Source: Acetobacter sp. 46_36 (lineage in GTDB: Bacteria > Pseudomonadota > Alphaproteobacteria > RF32 > CAG-239). Taken from it: DNA of 16,384 bases. The number at the start of each line of letters is the position of its first letter. The stretch's first letter is position 1. Under the pieces are notes generated by a model that was given only the letters and a program-made list of their open reading frames with translations, was not told the DNA's origin and searched no databases. Positions 1 through 7,265 of this stretch are shown piece after piece. The translations under genes were made by a program, and so were the position numbers. The stretch lies in the NCBI GenBank assembly GCA_001917135.1, contig MNTT01000013.1, positions 328,722 through 345,105 on the forward strand. Reading direction: 5' to 3'.

Positions 1-1
1 T

Positions 2-3000
2 ATAAAAAATGATAAAGCTCAAGGATTTAAGCTAAATAATCAATTTAGCAATGCTGATTATGGAATAGAATATATAGAATTTGCTGATGGAAGCACCTGT
101 AACTTAAAACAGATGGGCTTTACATTTAATCAAACGGATAAAGATGATAATATGTCAGCAACAGGCTACGATGATATAATTTACGGAAATGGCGGCGATG
201 ATACGATAGACGCGGGGAGTGGAAATGATGTTATATATGGCGATGCTGGGCAAGACCGTCTATTGGGCAACGCCGGAAATGATACCTATGTTTGGAACTA
301 TGGTGACGGAATTGATACAATTTTTGACACGACAGGAACAGATAAAATTAAATTCGGCGCGGGGATAGAACAGGCGGATTTGCAGTTTTCCAAAAAGGGA
401 AATAATTTGAATATTATGATTAAAAACAATCCGAATCAAGGGATTATTATTGAAAATTATTTTGAAAAAGCCACATATAAAATAGAAAATATAGAGTTCG
501 CGGACGGAACAGTCATTGCATTAGATTCATCATTAATAATAAACGAAACGGCGGATATGACGATAACCGGTACGTCTGAAGATGAAGAAATAACGGGCGG
601 CAACGGCAATGACATGATAACAACCGGCGATGGTTATAATGATGTTGCCGGAAACAAGGGCAATGATACAATTACCGGAGGCTATGAGAACGATACATAT
701 TATTATAATCTGCATGACGGTTTTGATACAATAACAGATCCGGACGGAAAGGATAAAATAATTTTCGGCGAAGGAATATCGTCAGATGATATTGTACTAT
801 CCCGCAATGAAAACAATCTAATTATCCGCCTTAAGAATGATGACAGTTGTGGCATTCAAATTAATAAGTTTTTTGAAAATAATAATTATAAAATAGAACA
901 ATTAAAATTTAATGACGGAACATCTTTAAGTTTAACCAAAGGGCTTACTTTGCAAGGAACCAACGGCAATGACACTATTAACGGAACGTCTTATGACGAT
1001 ACTATTATCGGTTCAGACGGAAATGATGTTATTTCTGGCGGCGGCGGTATGGATGTAATCTCAGGCGGTGATGGTTTTGATACGATAGCGGGAGATGACG
1101 GCGCCGATATAATTGCAGGCAATGCCGGAAACGATATCATAAATGGCGGTGCAGGTGCAGATACGTTTATATGGAATTTAGGAGATGGCGTAGATACGAT
1201 TACGGCTGATAATACGGATGCGCTGCTGTTTGGTTCAGGGATAACCGCCTCAGATTTATCGTTTCGCTGTGAAGGAGAAAATTTACATATTATCGTCAAT
1301 CAAGACGCGAGTCAGGGAATTATTCTAACAAAATACTTTAACGGCAATGCACTGGGAAGCATAAAATTTGCAGACGGGAGCTGTATATTGTTAAATCAGA
1401 CAGGGTTAACTTTAAACCAAGATTCATATTATAATGGTACGATTACAGGTACACCATATGATGATGTCATCAATGCACAAATACCTGATTCCGTCACTAT
1501 AAACGGCGGAAACGGAAATAATGTAATTACAGCAGGAAATGGTATAAATACAATAAACACAGGTCAGGGAGATGACAGGATTACGGCTGGTAATGGTGGA
1601 AATACTGTTAATTCTGACGCTGGGGACGATATTATTGTTACGGGAGCAGGGTGCGATACCATCACATCGGGCATCGGAAATGATACAATTACAGCAGGAA
1701 AAGGAAATGACATTATTAACGGTGGTGACGGAAATGATGTTTATTACTATAATTCAGGGGATGGCTATGACACGATTACAGACTCTTCGGGCTATGACAA
1801 AATTATTTTCGGTTCAGGTATTGTACCGAATAATTTTTCCTATAAACAAGAGAATAATGATCTTATAATTTATGTAAACGCCGAAAAAACACAAGGTATA
1901 AGAATAAGCGGTTATTATAGCGGAAAGCAAATAGAGGAATTATGCTTTGCTAACGGAACAATAATTAATCTGCCTTTGCAGAATTTGACGCTTGAACAAA
2001 CCGCTGAAAATGAAACGATTAACGGTAATGCAACAGATGAAGTTATTTATGGCCAGGGTGGAAATGACACGATAAATGCAGGTAGCGGCAATGATACGCT
2101 TATCGGCGGTAAAGGAAACGATTACCTTAACGGCGGAACAGATAACGATACGTACATTTATCATCCTGGCGATGGTTTGGATACTATTACAGATAACGCC
2201 GGAGAAAATAAAATCATTTTTGGTGAAGGGATTGATTTGCATGATTTAAAATTCACGCAAATCAATAATAATTTATTAATATATCTTAACAACGATAAGA
2301 GCCAGGGGATAATAATAAACAATTTCTTTGTTAACAATGGCAGCAGAATAAATGAAATCCATTTTGCCGACAATTCCGTTTTTTATTTGTCGGAAACAGG
2401 GCTGACATTAGATCAAACCGAACGCACAGATAATATGACATTGAGCGGGACGGATTATGATGATACGCTTATTGGAGGGGCTGGAAACGATACCATCAAT
2501 GCCAAAGATGACGATGACATATTGATTGGCAATAAAGGCAGCGATACCTTAAACGGCGGTCAAGGAAGAGATACGTATATCTACAATTTGGGAGATGGCG
2601 CAGACATCATAAATGAATATAAAGGCAAAGACAAAATCGTATTTGGAACAGGGATATCTTATGACAATCTGACTTTTACCCGAGACGGTAACAATTTGGT
2701 TATTAAGATAAATAATGACATTTATCAAAGCATTACCATTAACAAATTTTATGAAAACGTTGATTATCAGGTAGAAAGTTTGGAATTTTCCGATGGTTCA
2801 TCATTGAATATCTCAACTTTGGGACTAACATTGCAGCAGACAGAAGCAAACGACAGTGTTTACGGGACATCCTATAATGATGTAATCTATGGCAATGGAG
2901 GGCATGATACTATTAATGCCGGTGCGGGAGACGATATTTTAATAGGCGGTGCCGGTAACGATACGTTAAATGGTGGCACCGGTGATGACACCTATACTTA

Positions 3001-3373
3001 TAATCTTGGTGATGGTTACGATGTCATCAACGAAACGGGAGGACAGGATAAGATTGTTTTCGGTCAAGGGATAGCGGAAGAAAACTTGTTTTTTGAACAG
3101 TCAGGAAACAATCTGCGCATCTTTATAAACAACATTGAAGGCAACGGTATCCAAATCAACAATCAGTTTTCCGAACCAAATGCCCAAGTGGAAACCATAG
3201 AATTTGCTGATGGCAGTACACTTGACATTAGCAGTGCCAGCCAACTTATTCAAGCAATGAATACATTTGGAATCAGTAATTCTGCAACAACAGATTTATT
3301 ATCTGGCGCGACAGAAAATGTAAGTAATATGTGTAGCCTTGCTGTCAATGAGCTTAACAAGAACGTTGCATAG
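2..3373 (+). CDS. RTX (haemolysin-type calcium-binding) repeat protein, 5' end outside window
   Basis: The frame is open from base 2 without a stop, so the gene begins left of the window; the ATG at 113 is internal. It encodes the last ~1,120 residues of a secreted protein built from large repeats of about 139 residues. Each repeat has a block of glycine/aspartate nonapeptides of the GGxGxDxIx type (for example GGNGNDTIN), which in this family bind Ca2+ in a parallel beta-roll. A block resembling the haemolysin-related calcium-binding domain follows (motifs YNLGDGxDTI, KIxFGxGI, NNLxIxI, IExLxFADGS). Repeats begin near 116, 533, 944, 1406, 1985, 2402 and 2825, and the tail of an earlier one is visible at 2-115. 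After the last repeat comes a non-repetitive ~45-residue tail (LIQAMNTFGIS...), as expected for the uncleaved C-terminal signal of type I secretion. No enzymatic domain is visible here; it could lie upstream. Adhesin or matrix-like role is inference. Confidence 0.93.
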   Translation: MKNDKAQGFKLNNQFSNADYGIEYIEFADGSTCNLKQMGFTFNQTDKDDNMSATGYDDIIYGNGGDDTIDAGSGNDVIYGDAGQDRLLGNAGNDTYVWNYGDGIDTIFDTTGTDKIKFGAGIEQADLQFSKKGNNLNIMIKNNPNQGIIIENYFEKATYKIENIEFADGTVIALDSSLIINETADMTITGTSEDEEITGGNGNDMITTGDGYNDVAGNKGNDTITGGYENDTYYYNLHDGFDTITDPDGKDKIIFGEGISSDDIVLSRNENNLIIRLKNDDSCGIQINKFFENNNYKIEQLKFNDGTSLSLTKGLTLQGTNGNDTINGTSYDDTIIGSDGNDVISGGGGMDVISGGDGFDTIAGDDGADIIAGNAGNDIINGGAGADTFIWNLGDGVDTITADNTDALLFGSGITASDLSFRCEGENLHIIVNQDASQGIILTKYFNGNALGSIKFADGSCILLNQTGLTLNQDSYYNGTITGTPYDDVINAQIPDSVTINGGNGNNVITAGNGINTINTGQGDDRITAGNGGNTVNSDAGDDIIVTGAGCDTITSGIGNDTITAGKGNDIINGGDGNDVYYYNSGDGYDTITDSSGYDKIIFGSGIVPNNFSYKQENNDLIIYVNAEKTQGIRISGYYSGKQIEELCFANGTIINLPLQNLTLEQTAENETINGNATDEVIYGQGGNDTINAGSGNDTLIGGKGNDYLNGGTDNDTYIYHPGDGLDTITDNAGENKIIFGEGIDLHDLKFTQINNNLLIYLNNDKSQGIIINNFFVNNGSRINEIHFADNSVFYLSETGLTLDQTERTDNMTLSGTDYDDTLIGGAGNDTINAKDDDDILIGNKGSDTLNGGQGRDTYIYNLGDGADIINEYKGKDKIVFGTGISYDNLTFTRDGNNLVIKINNDIYQSITINKFYENVDYQVESLEFSDGSSLNISTLGLTLQQTEANDSVYGTSYNDVIYGNGGHDTINAGAGDDILIGGAGNDTLNGGTGDDTYTYNLGDGYDVINETGGQDKIVFGQGIAEENLFFEQSGNNLRIFINNIEGNGIQINNQFSEPNAQVETIEFADGSTLDISSASQLIQAMNTFGISNSATTDLLSGATENVSNMCSLAVNELNKNVA
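116..3240 (+). repeat. Seven tandem RTX modules, mostly ~139 codons
   Basis: Module starts, taken at the conserved LTLxQT-like segment, lie at about 116, 533, 944, 1406, 1985, 2402 and 2825. The spacings are 417, 411, 462, 579, 417 and 423 bases. The two long modules (944-1405 and 1406-1984) are long because they carry extra calcium-binding nonapeptides, not because the second half grew. Repeats are conserved in protein but have clearly diverged in DNA, which argues for old duplication and against recent slippage. Confidence 0.85.
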
Positions 3374-3380
3374 AGGGAAG

Positions 3381-3415
3381 AGTGCCAGGTTTCTCATAAA
3401 TGAAAACTTGGCGCT
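3381..3415 (+). terminator. Putative terminator after the RTX gene
   Basis: A roughly 12-bp hairpin with two G-T pairs (AGTGCCAGGTTT paired with AAACTTGGCGCT) begins 8 bases after the stop codon. The following T-rich stretch is interrupted, so it is a weaker terminator than the others here. It lies between convergent genes. Confidence 0.55.
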
Positions 3416-3435
3416 TTGCATATTATTTGTGCATT

Positions 3436-3615
3436 TTATTTATCGTTCTTTTCGCTCCGAACAATCTCCAGAATGCCAAATGCGGAGACAGCGAGGGCAA
3501 CGATATGCTCCACGAGTTCGGGGTTAATGGCTATGCCAAGACCTGATAGCAGGCTGATTAAACCGCGCCACGTGGATGGTTGGTTAAGTTTTAAGAGTTC
3601 TATAAGTTTAAGCAT
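3436..3615 (-). CDS. Small holin-like phage protein
   Basis: Encodes 59 residues starting MLKLIELLKLNQ. This start is chosen over two upstream in-frame ATGs (3630, 3621) because AAGGA lies 6 bases before it. The sequence has a short basic start, then LNQPSTWRGLISLLSGLGIAI, a short Pro/Glu turn and a second hydrophobic helix (VEHIVALAVSAFGILEIV), ending in a charged tail (RSEKNDK). This two-helix layout with an STWRG motif matches small phage proteins I know as putative holins, which make holes in the inner membrane so that an endolysin reaches the peptidoglycan. It lies 40 bases downstream of the lysozyme-like gene on the same strand, as in a lysis cassette. The assignment rests on layout and context; a different small membrane protein is possible. 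Confidence 0.6.
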   Translation of the reverse strand: MLKLIELLKLNQPSTWRGLISLLSGLGIAINPELVEHIVALAVSAFGILEIVRSEKNDK

Positions 3616-3655
3616 TTTCATTCCTTTCATAAAAAATATAGCCCGATTGGGCGGG

Positions 3656-4072
3656 TTAGTAAATTGCGTTTATAGCTTGCTGTATCGTTTCGTCCGAATA
3701 CGGCTGAATACCGTTTTCCATACGAATGACGGCTTTAACAAATACGGTCAACACGCCTCGTTCTTCAATATCAATCACCACATCCGGCAATACGCCAAGT
3801 TGCCTTGCTATAGTTTGTACGTAAGCAGTTGTCTGGTTTTCGTTTGGTGGTGCGTAACGGCTGATTATTTGCCGCACCGTATTTAAACCGTGAATCCTCT
3901 TATAATTAATGAGAACCTTTGCCAACGCGCGAATACCCCAAACGGGTGTCGCAAATACGCAAAAGGACGGATCTTGCGATTTTCCGTCCTTTTTCAATCC
4001 TTGCCAGTCAGCACCCCAGCGAATGTTGCCGGGATTATTGTTTCTTATGCCTCTTGGTAACTGCTGATTCAT
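3656..4072 (-). CDS. Phage lysozyme-like / P5-like structural protein
   Basis: Encodes 138 residues starting MNQQLPRGIRNNNPGNIRWG. ATG at 4072 is preceded by GGGAG with 7 bases spacing and is preferred over upstream in-frame TTG (4108) and ATG (4105), which have no ribosome site. The N-terminal RGIRNNNPGNIR motif and the downstream FATPVWGIRALAKVL and GLNTVRQIISRYAPPNENQT segments are hallmarks of a phage family usually annotated as PRD1 P5-like structural protein or lysozyme-like muramidase. In that family a goose-lysozyme-like fold acting on peptidoglycan is expected, but no catalytic residue can be fixed from sequence alone. The length fits a complete single-domain protein. It is followed by the holin-like gene. 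No capsid, tail or packaging genes are nearby, so this is an isolated lysis pair or prophage remnant. Confidence 0.7.
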   Translation of the reverse strand: MNQQLPRGIRNNNPGNIRWGADWQGLKKDGKSQDPSFCVFATPVWGIRALAKVLINYKRIHGLNTVRQIISRYAPPNENQTTAYVQTIARQLGVLPDVVIDIEERGVLTVFVKAVIRMENGIQPYSDETIQQAINAIY

Positions 4073-4130
4073 TATGTATCTCCCATATAAGTTGCCGTAA
4101 ATCATCAATTTTCAATTCAAGCCGATTGAT

Positions 4131-4146
4131 GTGCACTTGCGTGCAC
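4131..4146. repeat. GTGCAC-N4-GTGCAC double palindrome
   Basis: Two copies of the palindromic hexamer GTGCAC separated by TTGC, at the putative DUF3489 start and in the 58-base gap to the divergent lysis gene. Such a site could be an operator or a recombination scar. There is no second copy in the window to support either. Confidence 0.4.
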
Positions 4147-4361
4147 CATTAAAAGTCAATAAGACCGAAAAAATGGTTGAGTTGTTAACCCGTGAAAACG
4201 GCGCAACGCTTGAAGAACTGGCGGAAGCCACAGGATGGCTTGTCAATTCGGTCAGGGGCGCGTTATCCGCCTATACGAAAAAACATAAGGAATACACGCT
4301 ATTTAGCGAAAAAGATCAGGGAATTAGAAAATACCGTCTATCACCTCTGCTAAATAACTAA
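4131..4361 (+). CDS. DUF3489 domain protein (winged-helix-like)
   Basis: About 76 residues. The core from KTEKMVELLTRENGATLEELAEATGW through VRGALSAYTKK to the final GIRKYRL matches the DUF3489 pattern: a helix-turn-helix-like unit (ATLEELAEATGW, NSVRGALS) followed by a short beta hairpin. These proteins are thought to bind DNA, but their function is unproven. In alphaproteobacteria DUF3489 often travels with DUF2924 and a serine recombinase, both found at 5009-6648; here it is on the opposite strand and separated. The start is uncertain: GTG at 4131 has no good ribosome site and falls in a GTGCAC-TTGC-GTGCAC repeat, while the frame stays open back to 4101. The N-terminus may have been altered by the rearrangement that placed it beside the lysis genes. 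Confidence 0.75.
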   Translation: MHLRAPLKVNKTEKMVELLTRENGATLEELAEATGWLVNSVRGALSAYTKKHKEYTLFSEKDQGIRKYRLSPLLNN

Positions 4362-4490
4362 TCAAAAAGGCGGTTTTTATGCCGCGCTTTTAATGTTTCT
4401 CTATATAATTATAGCGTACAATATGCCGCACGATTTTATTTCAGGCTACAAACGCCGTTTATGCGGCCACAAACCGCAATTTAAGAAAAA

Positions 4491-4517
4491 GAAAACGAGG
4501 CTTTTGACCTCGTTTTC
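4491..4517. terminator. Strong hairpin, 10-bp perfect stem
   Basis: GAAAACGAGG and CCTCGTTTTC form a perfect 10-bp stem around a 7-base loop. On the minus strand it is followed by TTTTTC and on the plus strand by TTTTC inside the stem, so it could stop transcription from either side. It lies between DUF3489 (+) and the minus-strand gene ending at 4641. The rest of 4362-4640 shows no gene. Confidence 0.55.
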
Positions 4518-4572
4518 CGTGCCGTTGAAGAAATGCAAGAAAGGATTTCGGTAGCCAAATTTCCACAACGGC

Positions 4573-4599
4573 AAAAAGTCCCAATATTTGGGGCTTTTT
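4573..4599. terminator. Bidirectional rho-independent terminator
   Basis: AAAAAGTCCCAA and TTGGGGCTTTTT pair over 12 positions (one G-T) around a TAT loop, with A/T tracts on both sides. It is 42 bases beyond the stop of the minus-strand gene at 4641 and also lies downstream of the plus-strand DUF3489 gene, so it fits as a shared terminator for converging transcripts. Confidence 0.8.
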
Positions 4600-4640
4600 A
4601 TGGCTTTGTGGCGGGGCGTTTCCTTCCCGCCGAGGCTAAG

Positions 4641-4967
4641 TTAATCTTTCCATTCAGGTATTAAATCGCCGCTATCCAAGTCGGGATTGTACCCGTTAAA
4701 ATCCTCGGTGCTAAATCTAACGCCACCGACTGCTTGAATGACAATCCCGTATTTGCGGCTTAATTTTTCAAGCTCTTTACAAAAATCGTGATATTTATGA
4801 GGGATTGGATTTGGGTAAGCGTGCTCGTCAACATAATGCTGATAATCCTCAATGAGGCGTTCTTTGGTTAATCGGCGATCAACCGTTTTAATAAAGGTTT
4901 CTACATTTGTGCTGATTTCTTCCATGTAGCTGTCTGCAGTGTGTCTGCCCCAGCGGCTATCCATCAA
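4641..4967 (-). CDS. Unrecognised acidic protein downstream of recombinase
   Basis: About 107-108 residues (TTG 4967 or ATG 4964), mainly helical and charged, with MDSRWGRHTADSYMEEI near the start, RLIEDYQHYVDEHAYPNPIPHKYHDF in the middle and an acidic end (DLDSGDLIPEWKD). I do not recognise the family. Neither start has a convincing ribosome site. The same frame stays open upstream to 5070, where RDYLKRKKDITKLW... LIQKNSGLTPEETQKL reads like natural protein, overlapping the recombinase C-terminus. Either a non-ATG start is used there (no ATG exists in that stretch) or the gene lost its 5' end. It may be co-transcribed with the recombinase, with the terminator at 4573-4599 following. Confidence 0.55.
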   Translation of the reverse strand: MMDSRWGRHTADSYMEEISTNVETFIKTVDRRLTKERLIEDYQHYVDEHAYPNPIPHKYHDFCKELEKLSRKYGIVIQAVGGVRFSTEDFNGYNPDLDSGDLIPEWKD

Positions 4968-5008
4968 TTTTTGTGTTTCTTCAGGAGTAAGTCCAGAGTT
5001 CTTTTGGA

Positions 5009-6238
5009 TCAGTTTAGCTGTTTCGTTCCATAATTTTGTAATATCTTTTTTGCGCTTGAGATAATCCCTTTAATCAATAATTTCATCAGTTGCAGTTTGT
5101 CCCGTTCAACCATCTTTTCTATAATTTTTTCCGGATGACGCATAGCTTTATATATTTCCGCTGATTTATCGGTGCTTATTTTATTAATTAAACCATTCGA
5201 AACAGTGATATCACTAATAAGAGGCGTGACAATCTTTAAAATACATTCATCCATAAGCTGGACTGGAATCGCTCCATTACTACAATGATGGTAACCATAA
5301 TATTTAGCCTTTGTTGAAGTGTAATAAAAACGACGCACTCCGTGACTTTGGCAGGATGCCGGTGTCATCGGGCTATGGCAGCACCCACAAGTTAGAAGTC
5401 CCCGTAAAATTCCAACCTCATTTTTATTAAACAAGCAGGTGCGTTCGCTTTTTTCTTTGTTTTTAAGGATATATTGCACGCTTTCAAATATTTTAGGCGA
5501 TATGATTGCTTTATGCTGACCGTCATATAATTCATCTTTATACTTTATTTTTCCCATATATGTTGGATTTTTCAGCATCCTTAAAAGCGCATCCCGCCGA
5601 AAATCCCGATATCCGTTTTCGGTTAAAAGCTTGCATACAGACATTACCGATTTATATTTGAGATACATTTCAAACATAAATTTAACCACATCAGCTTCTT
5701 GAGGTTCAATCTCCAATTTTTTATTGATTGAACGGTAACCATATGGAACAACGCCACCAGTCCACATACCTTTTTTTCTAGAGGCGGCTGTTTTATCCCT
5801 GACACGCTCACTGCCTATTTCTCGTTCAAATTGCGCAAATGAAAGGAGCATATTCAAGGTTAGCCGCCCCATACTGTCCGATGTATTAAAATTTTGTGTC
5901 ACCGAAACAAACGAGCAATGATATTTATCAAAAATATCAACCATCTTGGAAAAATCTACAAGCGAACGTGTTAATCGGTCAATTTTATAAACCACAATCA
6001 TATTGATTTTACCACATTTAATATCGTCCAATAATCGCTGCAAAGCTGGACGTTTCATATTACCGCCTGAAAACCCACCATCATCATAATGTTCTTCGAC
6101 TAATACCCAACCTTGATGTTTTTGACTTTTAATATAATTCTCTCCTGCTTCTCTTTGAGCTTCAAGCGTGTTGAATTCTTTTTCCAAGCCTTCATCTGTT
6201 GATTTTCTGGTATAAATTGCGCATTTAACTTCTTCCAT
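5009..6238 (-). CDS. Large serine recombinase, short C-terminus
   Basis: 409 residues from ATG 6238 (GGGG nine bases upstream; an in-frame TTG at 6253 is less likely). The N-terminal resolvase domain (about 1-150) has the catalytic serine in CAIYTRKSTDEG (Ser13), then NTLEAQREA, YDDGGFSGGN, VVYKIDRLTRSLVDF and SFAQFEREIGSERVRDK. The recombinase domain follows (about 165-260: GGVVPYGYR, MLKNPTYMGKIKY), then a zinc-ribbon-like segment (GLLTCGCCHSPM... HHC). It performs site-specific recombination through a 5' phosphoserine link. DUF2924-linked relatives, from memory, usually run past 500 residues and end in a helix-turn-helix-like tail; this one stops at NYGTKQLN, so the C-terminus looks short. 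It begins 2 bases after the DUF2924 stop, indicating co-transcription and probable translational coupling. It may mobilise the surrounding segment. Confidence 0.92.
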   Translation of the reverse strand: MEEVKCAIYTRKSTDEGLEKEFNTLEAQREAGENYIKSQKHQGWVLVEEHYDDGGFSGGNMKRPALQRLLDDIKCGKINMIVVYKIDRLTRSLVDFSKMVDIFDKYHCSFVSVTQNFNTSDSMGRLTLNMLLSFAQFEREIGSERVRDKTAASRKKGMWTGGVVPYGYRSINKKLEIEPQEADVVKFMFEMYLKYKSVMSVCKLLTENGYRDFRRDALLRMLKNPTYMGKIKYKDELYDGQHKAIISPKIFESVQYILKNKEKSERTCLFNKNEVGILRGLLTCGCCHSPMTPASCQSHGVRRFYYTSTKAKYYGYHHCSNGAIPVQLMDECILKIVTPLISDITVSNGLINKISTDKSAEIYKAMRHPEKIIEKMVERDKLQLMKLLIKGIISSAKKILQNYGTKQLN

Positions 6239-6240
6239 AA

Positions 6241-6648
6241 CTATATTCCCCAAAATTCTTTGCCAGAGATTTTACGTCCTGTAATTTTATATGCCACCGC
6301 AGATAGAGATTTGTAAAACTCGTTGTCCATTTCAAAACCACCATTGACCACACGCAAGCGATATGTCTCGCCCTTAAATTTTCTGACAATTTCTGTGCCT
6401 ATGGATAATGTTTTTTCAGGCAAGAGTGATTTATCCATATTTTCAAGAAGGGATTTGGTTTTAGCATCCAATCCGCCAAACCGTAATTCCTGCAAGCGGT
6501 GGGTAACGCGCCATATAAAAAATTCTTTTCGTGTTGTTGCTTTTGGCGGCTCCTGATTATAAAGAGTTATATACAAATCTTTTAACTCTGAAAAAGTAAG
6601 GTTTGGTATTTCTCTTAATTCAACATTCAAATTAGGCATTTTCGTCAT
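6241..6648 (-). CDS. DUF2924 domain protein, recombinase partner
   Basis: 135 residues from ATG 6648, set by AGGAGGT five bases upstream; a longer frame to 6684 lacks a ribosome site. Family features are clear: LTFSELKDLYITLYNQEPP, FIWRVTHRLQELRFGGLD near residue 50, then GTEIVRKFKGETYRLRVV, GGFEMDNEFYKSLSAVAYKITG and a final FWGI. DUF2924 proteins are almost always encoded beside serine recombinases in alphaproteobacteria and are presumed accessory DNA-binding or directionality factors, though I know of no proven role. The C-terminal part resembles a small beta domain plus a helix-turn-helix-like SLSAVAYKITG segment. The 52-aa leader gene overlaps its start by 17 bases, and the recombinase begins just after its stop, so the three appear to be one operon. 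Confidence 0.88.
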   Translation of the reverse strand: MTKMPNLNVELREIPNLTFSELKDLYITLYNQEPPKATTRKEFFIWRVTHRLQELRFGGLDAKTKSLLENMDKSLLPEKTLSIGTEIVRKFKGETYRLRVVNGGFEMDNEFYKSLSAVAYKITGRKISGKEFWGI

Positions 6649-6790
6649 ATTGACCTCCTGCTTGATGAATGCTTGGAAGCACACACAAGTCCAGTTTATT
6701 ATTCGTATTATCGCTGTTTTCCTGCTCTTTTAAGAGTTCGGTAACTAGCGCATATAAAAGTTCTAACAGTCGTTCGAATTCGGAATTCAT
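6632..6790 (-). CDS. 52-aa leader protein of the recombinase operon
   Basis: ATG 6790 follows a strong ACAGGAGG ribosome site. The frame gives MNSEFERLLELLYALVTE (helical, acidic/leucine-rich), then KEQENSDNTNNKLDLCVL and GGQYDENA before TAA at 6632-6634. It runs 17 bases into the DUF2924 gene in another frame, and the DUF2924 ribosome site lies inside it, a typical arrangement for translational coupling. I do not recognise a family. The strong ribosome site and coupling support a real gene despite its size. Confidence 0.7.
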   Translation of the reverse strand: MNSEFERLLELLYALVTELLKEQENSDNTNNKLDLCVLPSIHQAGGQYDENA

Positions 6791-6951
6791 AAAAACCTCC
6801 TGTTATGATTAAGCACAACAGGAACACCCGTTGAAAAATGAAAACCGTTTCCATTTTTTTAATATTTTTTTTGCTCTGGTGTTCGCGCCTCATTCGGTCG
6901 TCCATAAGAGACAAGAACAGGTATATTTTTAAGGGGTTGAAATATAGCGTT

Positions 6952-6979
6952 TTTTGGTCGGTACGCGTTCAGACCAAAA
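6952..6979. repeat. Inverted repeat TTTTGGTC ... GACCAAAA
   Basis: An 8-bp perfect inverted repeat with a 12-base spacer, upstream of the minus-strand recombinase operon. The right half belongs to CGTTCAGACCA (6966-6976), which recurs exactly at 7042-7052. A role as a regulator or recombinase binding site is inference. Confidence 0.45.
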
Positions 6980-7041
6980 GTATCTTTTTTGCCTCAAAAT
7001 TCATAAAAAACACTAAAATAAGGATACAAAAAAAGAGATAC

Positions 7042-7057
7042 CGTTCAGACCAGAACG
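7042..7057. repeat. Second CGTTCAGACCA copy with CGTTC/GAACG dyad
   Basis: This 11-bp sequence matches 6966-6976 in direct orientation, 76 bases away. Here it also forms a CGTTC-N6-GAACG inverted repeat. The pair lies in the gene-free stretch upstream of the recombinase module and may be binding sites for a regulator or recombinase. Confidence 0.4.
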
Positions 7058-7095
7058 CGCCAACACCGCGGAAATACTGGCATTCAGAGAGTACG

Positions 7096-7124
7096 AAAAA
7101 AGCCTCCGTTTTTTGGAGGCTTTT
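7096..7124 (-). terminator. Rho-independent terminator, minus strand
   Basis: AAAAGCCTCC and GGAGGCTTTT form a 10-bp stem around a 7-base loop; on the minus strand it is followed by six T. It should end a minus-strand transcript coming from above 7130, where no protein gene is seen but a tRNA-3'-like fragment is. Confidence 0.8.
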
Positions 7125-7129
7125 GATGA

Positions 7130-7255
7130 TGGTGGGTTGGGAGGGACTGACCTTCACTTCGTTCGGCCGCACAGGCACGCATTGCCGTCGGCAACCGGCA
7201 TACTTCCGTCTGTCTTGCGCTGGCAGTCGAACCTGCTTTTTGGTTTGAGTCCAAA
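7130..7255 (-). other. Degenerate tRNA-like fragments
   Basis: On the minus strand, a segment with GACTCAAACC (leucine-tRNA anticodon-loop-like) and GCAGGTTCGACTGCC (T-arm-like) lies at about 7212-7255. About 80 bases on comes GTCCCTCCCAACCCACCA, which looks like a T-stem side, acceptor strand and CCA ending at 7130, just before a terminator. The T-loop of the last part is missing bases and no full cloverleaf can be drawn, so this is not a working tRNA. It may be debris of a tRNA gene used for integration. Confidence 0.35.
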
Positions 7256-7265
7256 ATCATTATTT

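Noticed and set aside
991..1299. Minus-strand open frames inside the RTX gene
   Set aside because: Proline/serine-rich antisense shadows of glycine/aspartate codons, without ribosome sites.
116..3240. CRISPR array or satellite DNA in the repeated region
   Set aside because: The repetition is at protein level in one long open frame, with diverged DNA and no constant repeat/spacer pattern.
3641..3652. Terminator GCCC-GATT-GGGC between the two lysis genes
   Set aside because: The stem is only four base pairs and the following tract (TATATTTTTT on the minus strand) is not enough to call it.
7130..7255. A functional tRNA gene on the minus strand
   Set aside because: The pieces are out of order for a cloverleaf, the 3' T-loop lacks bases and no matching 5' acceptor strand was found.
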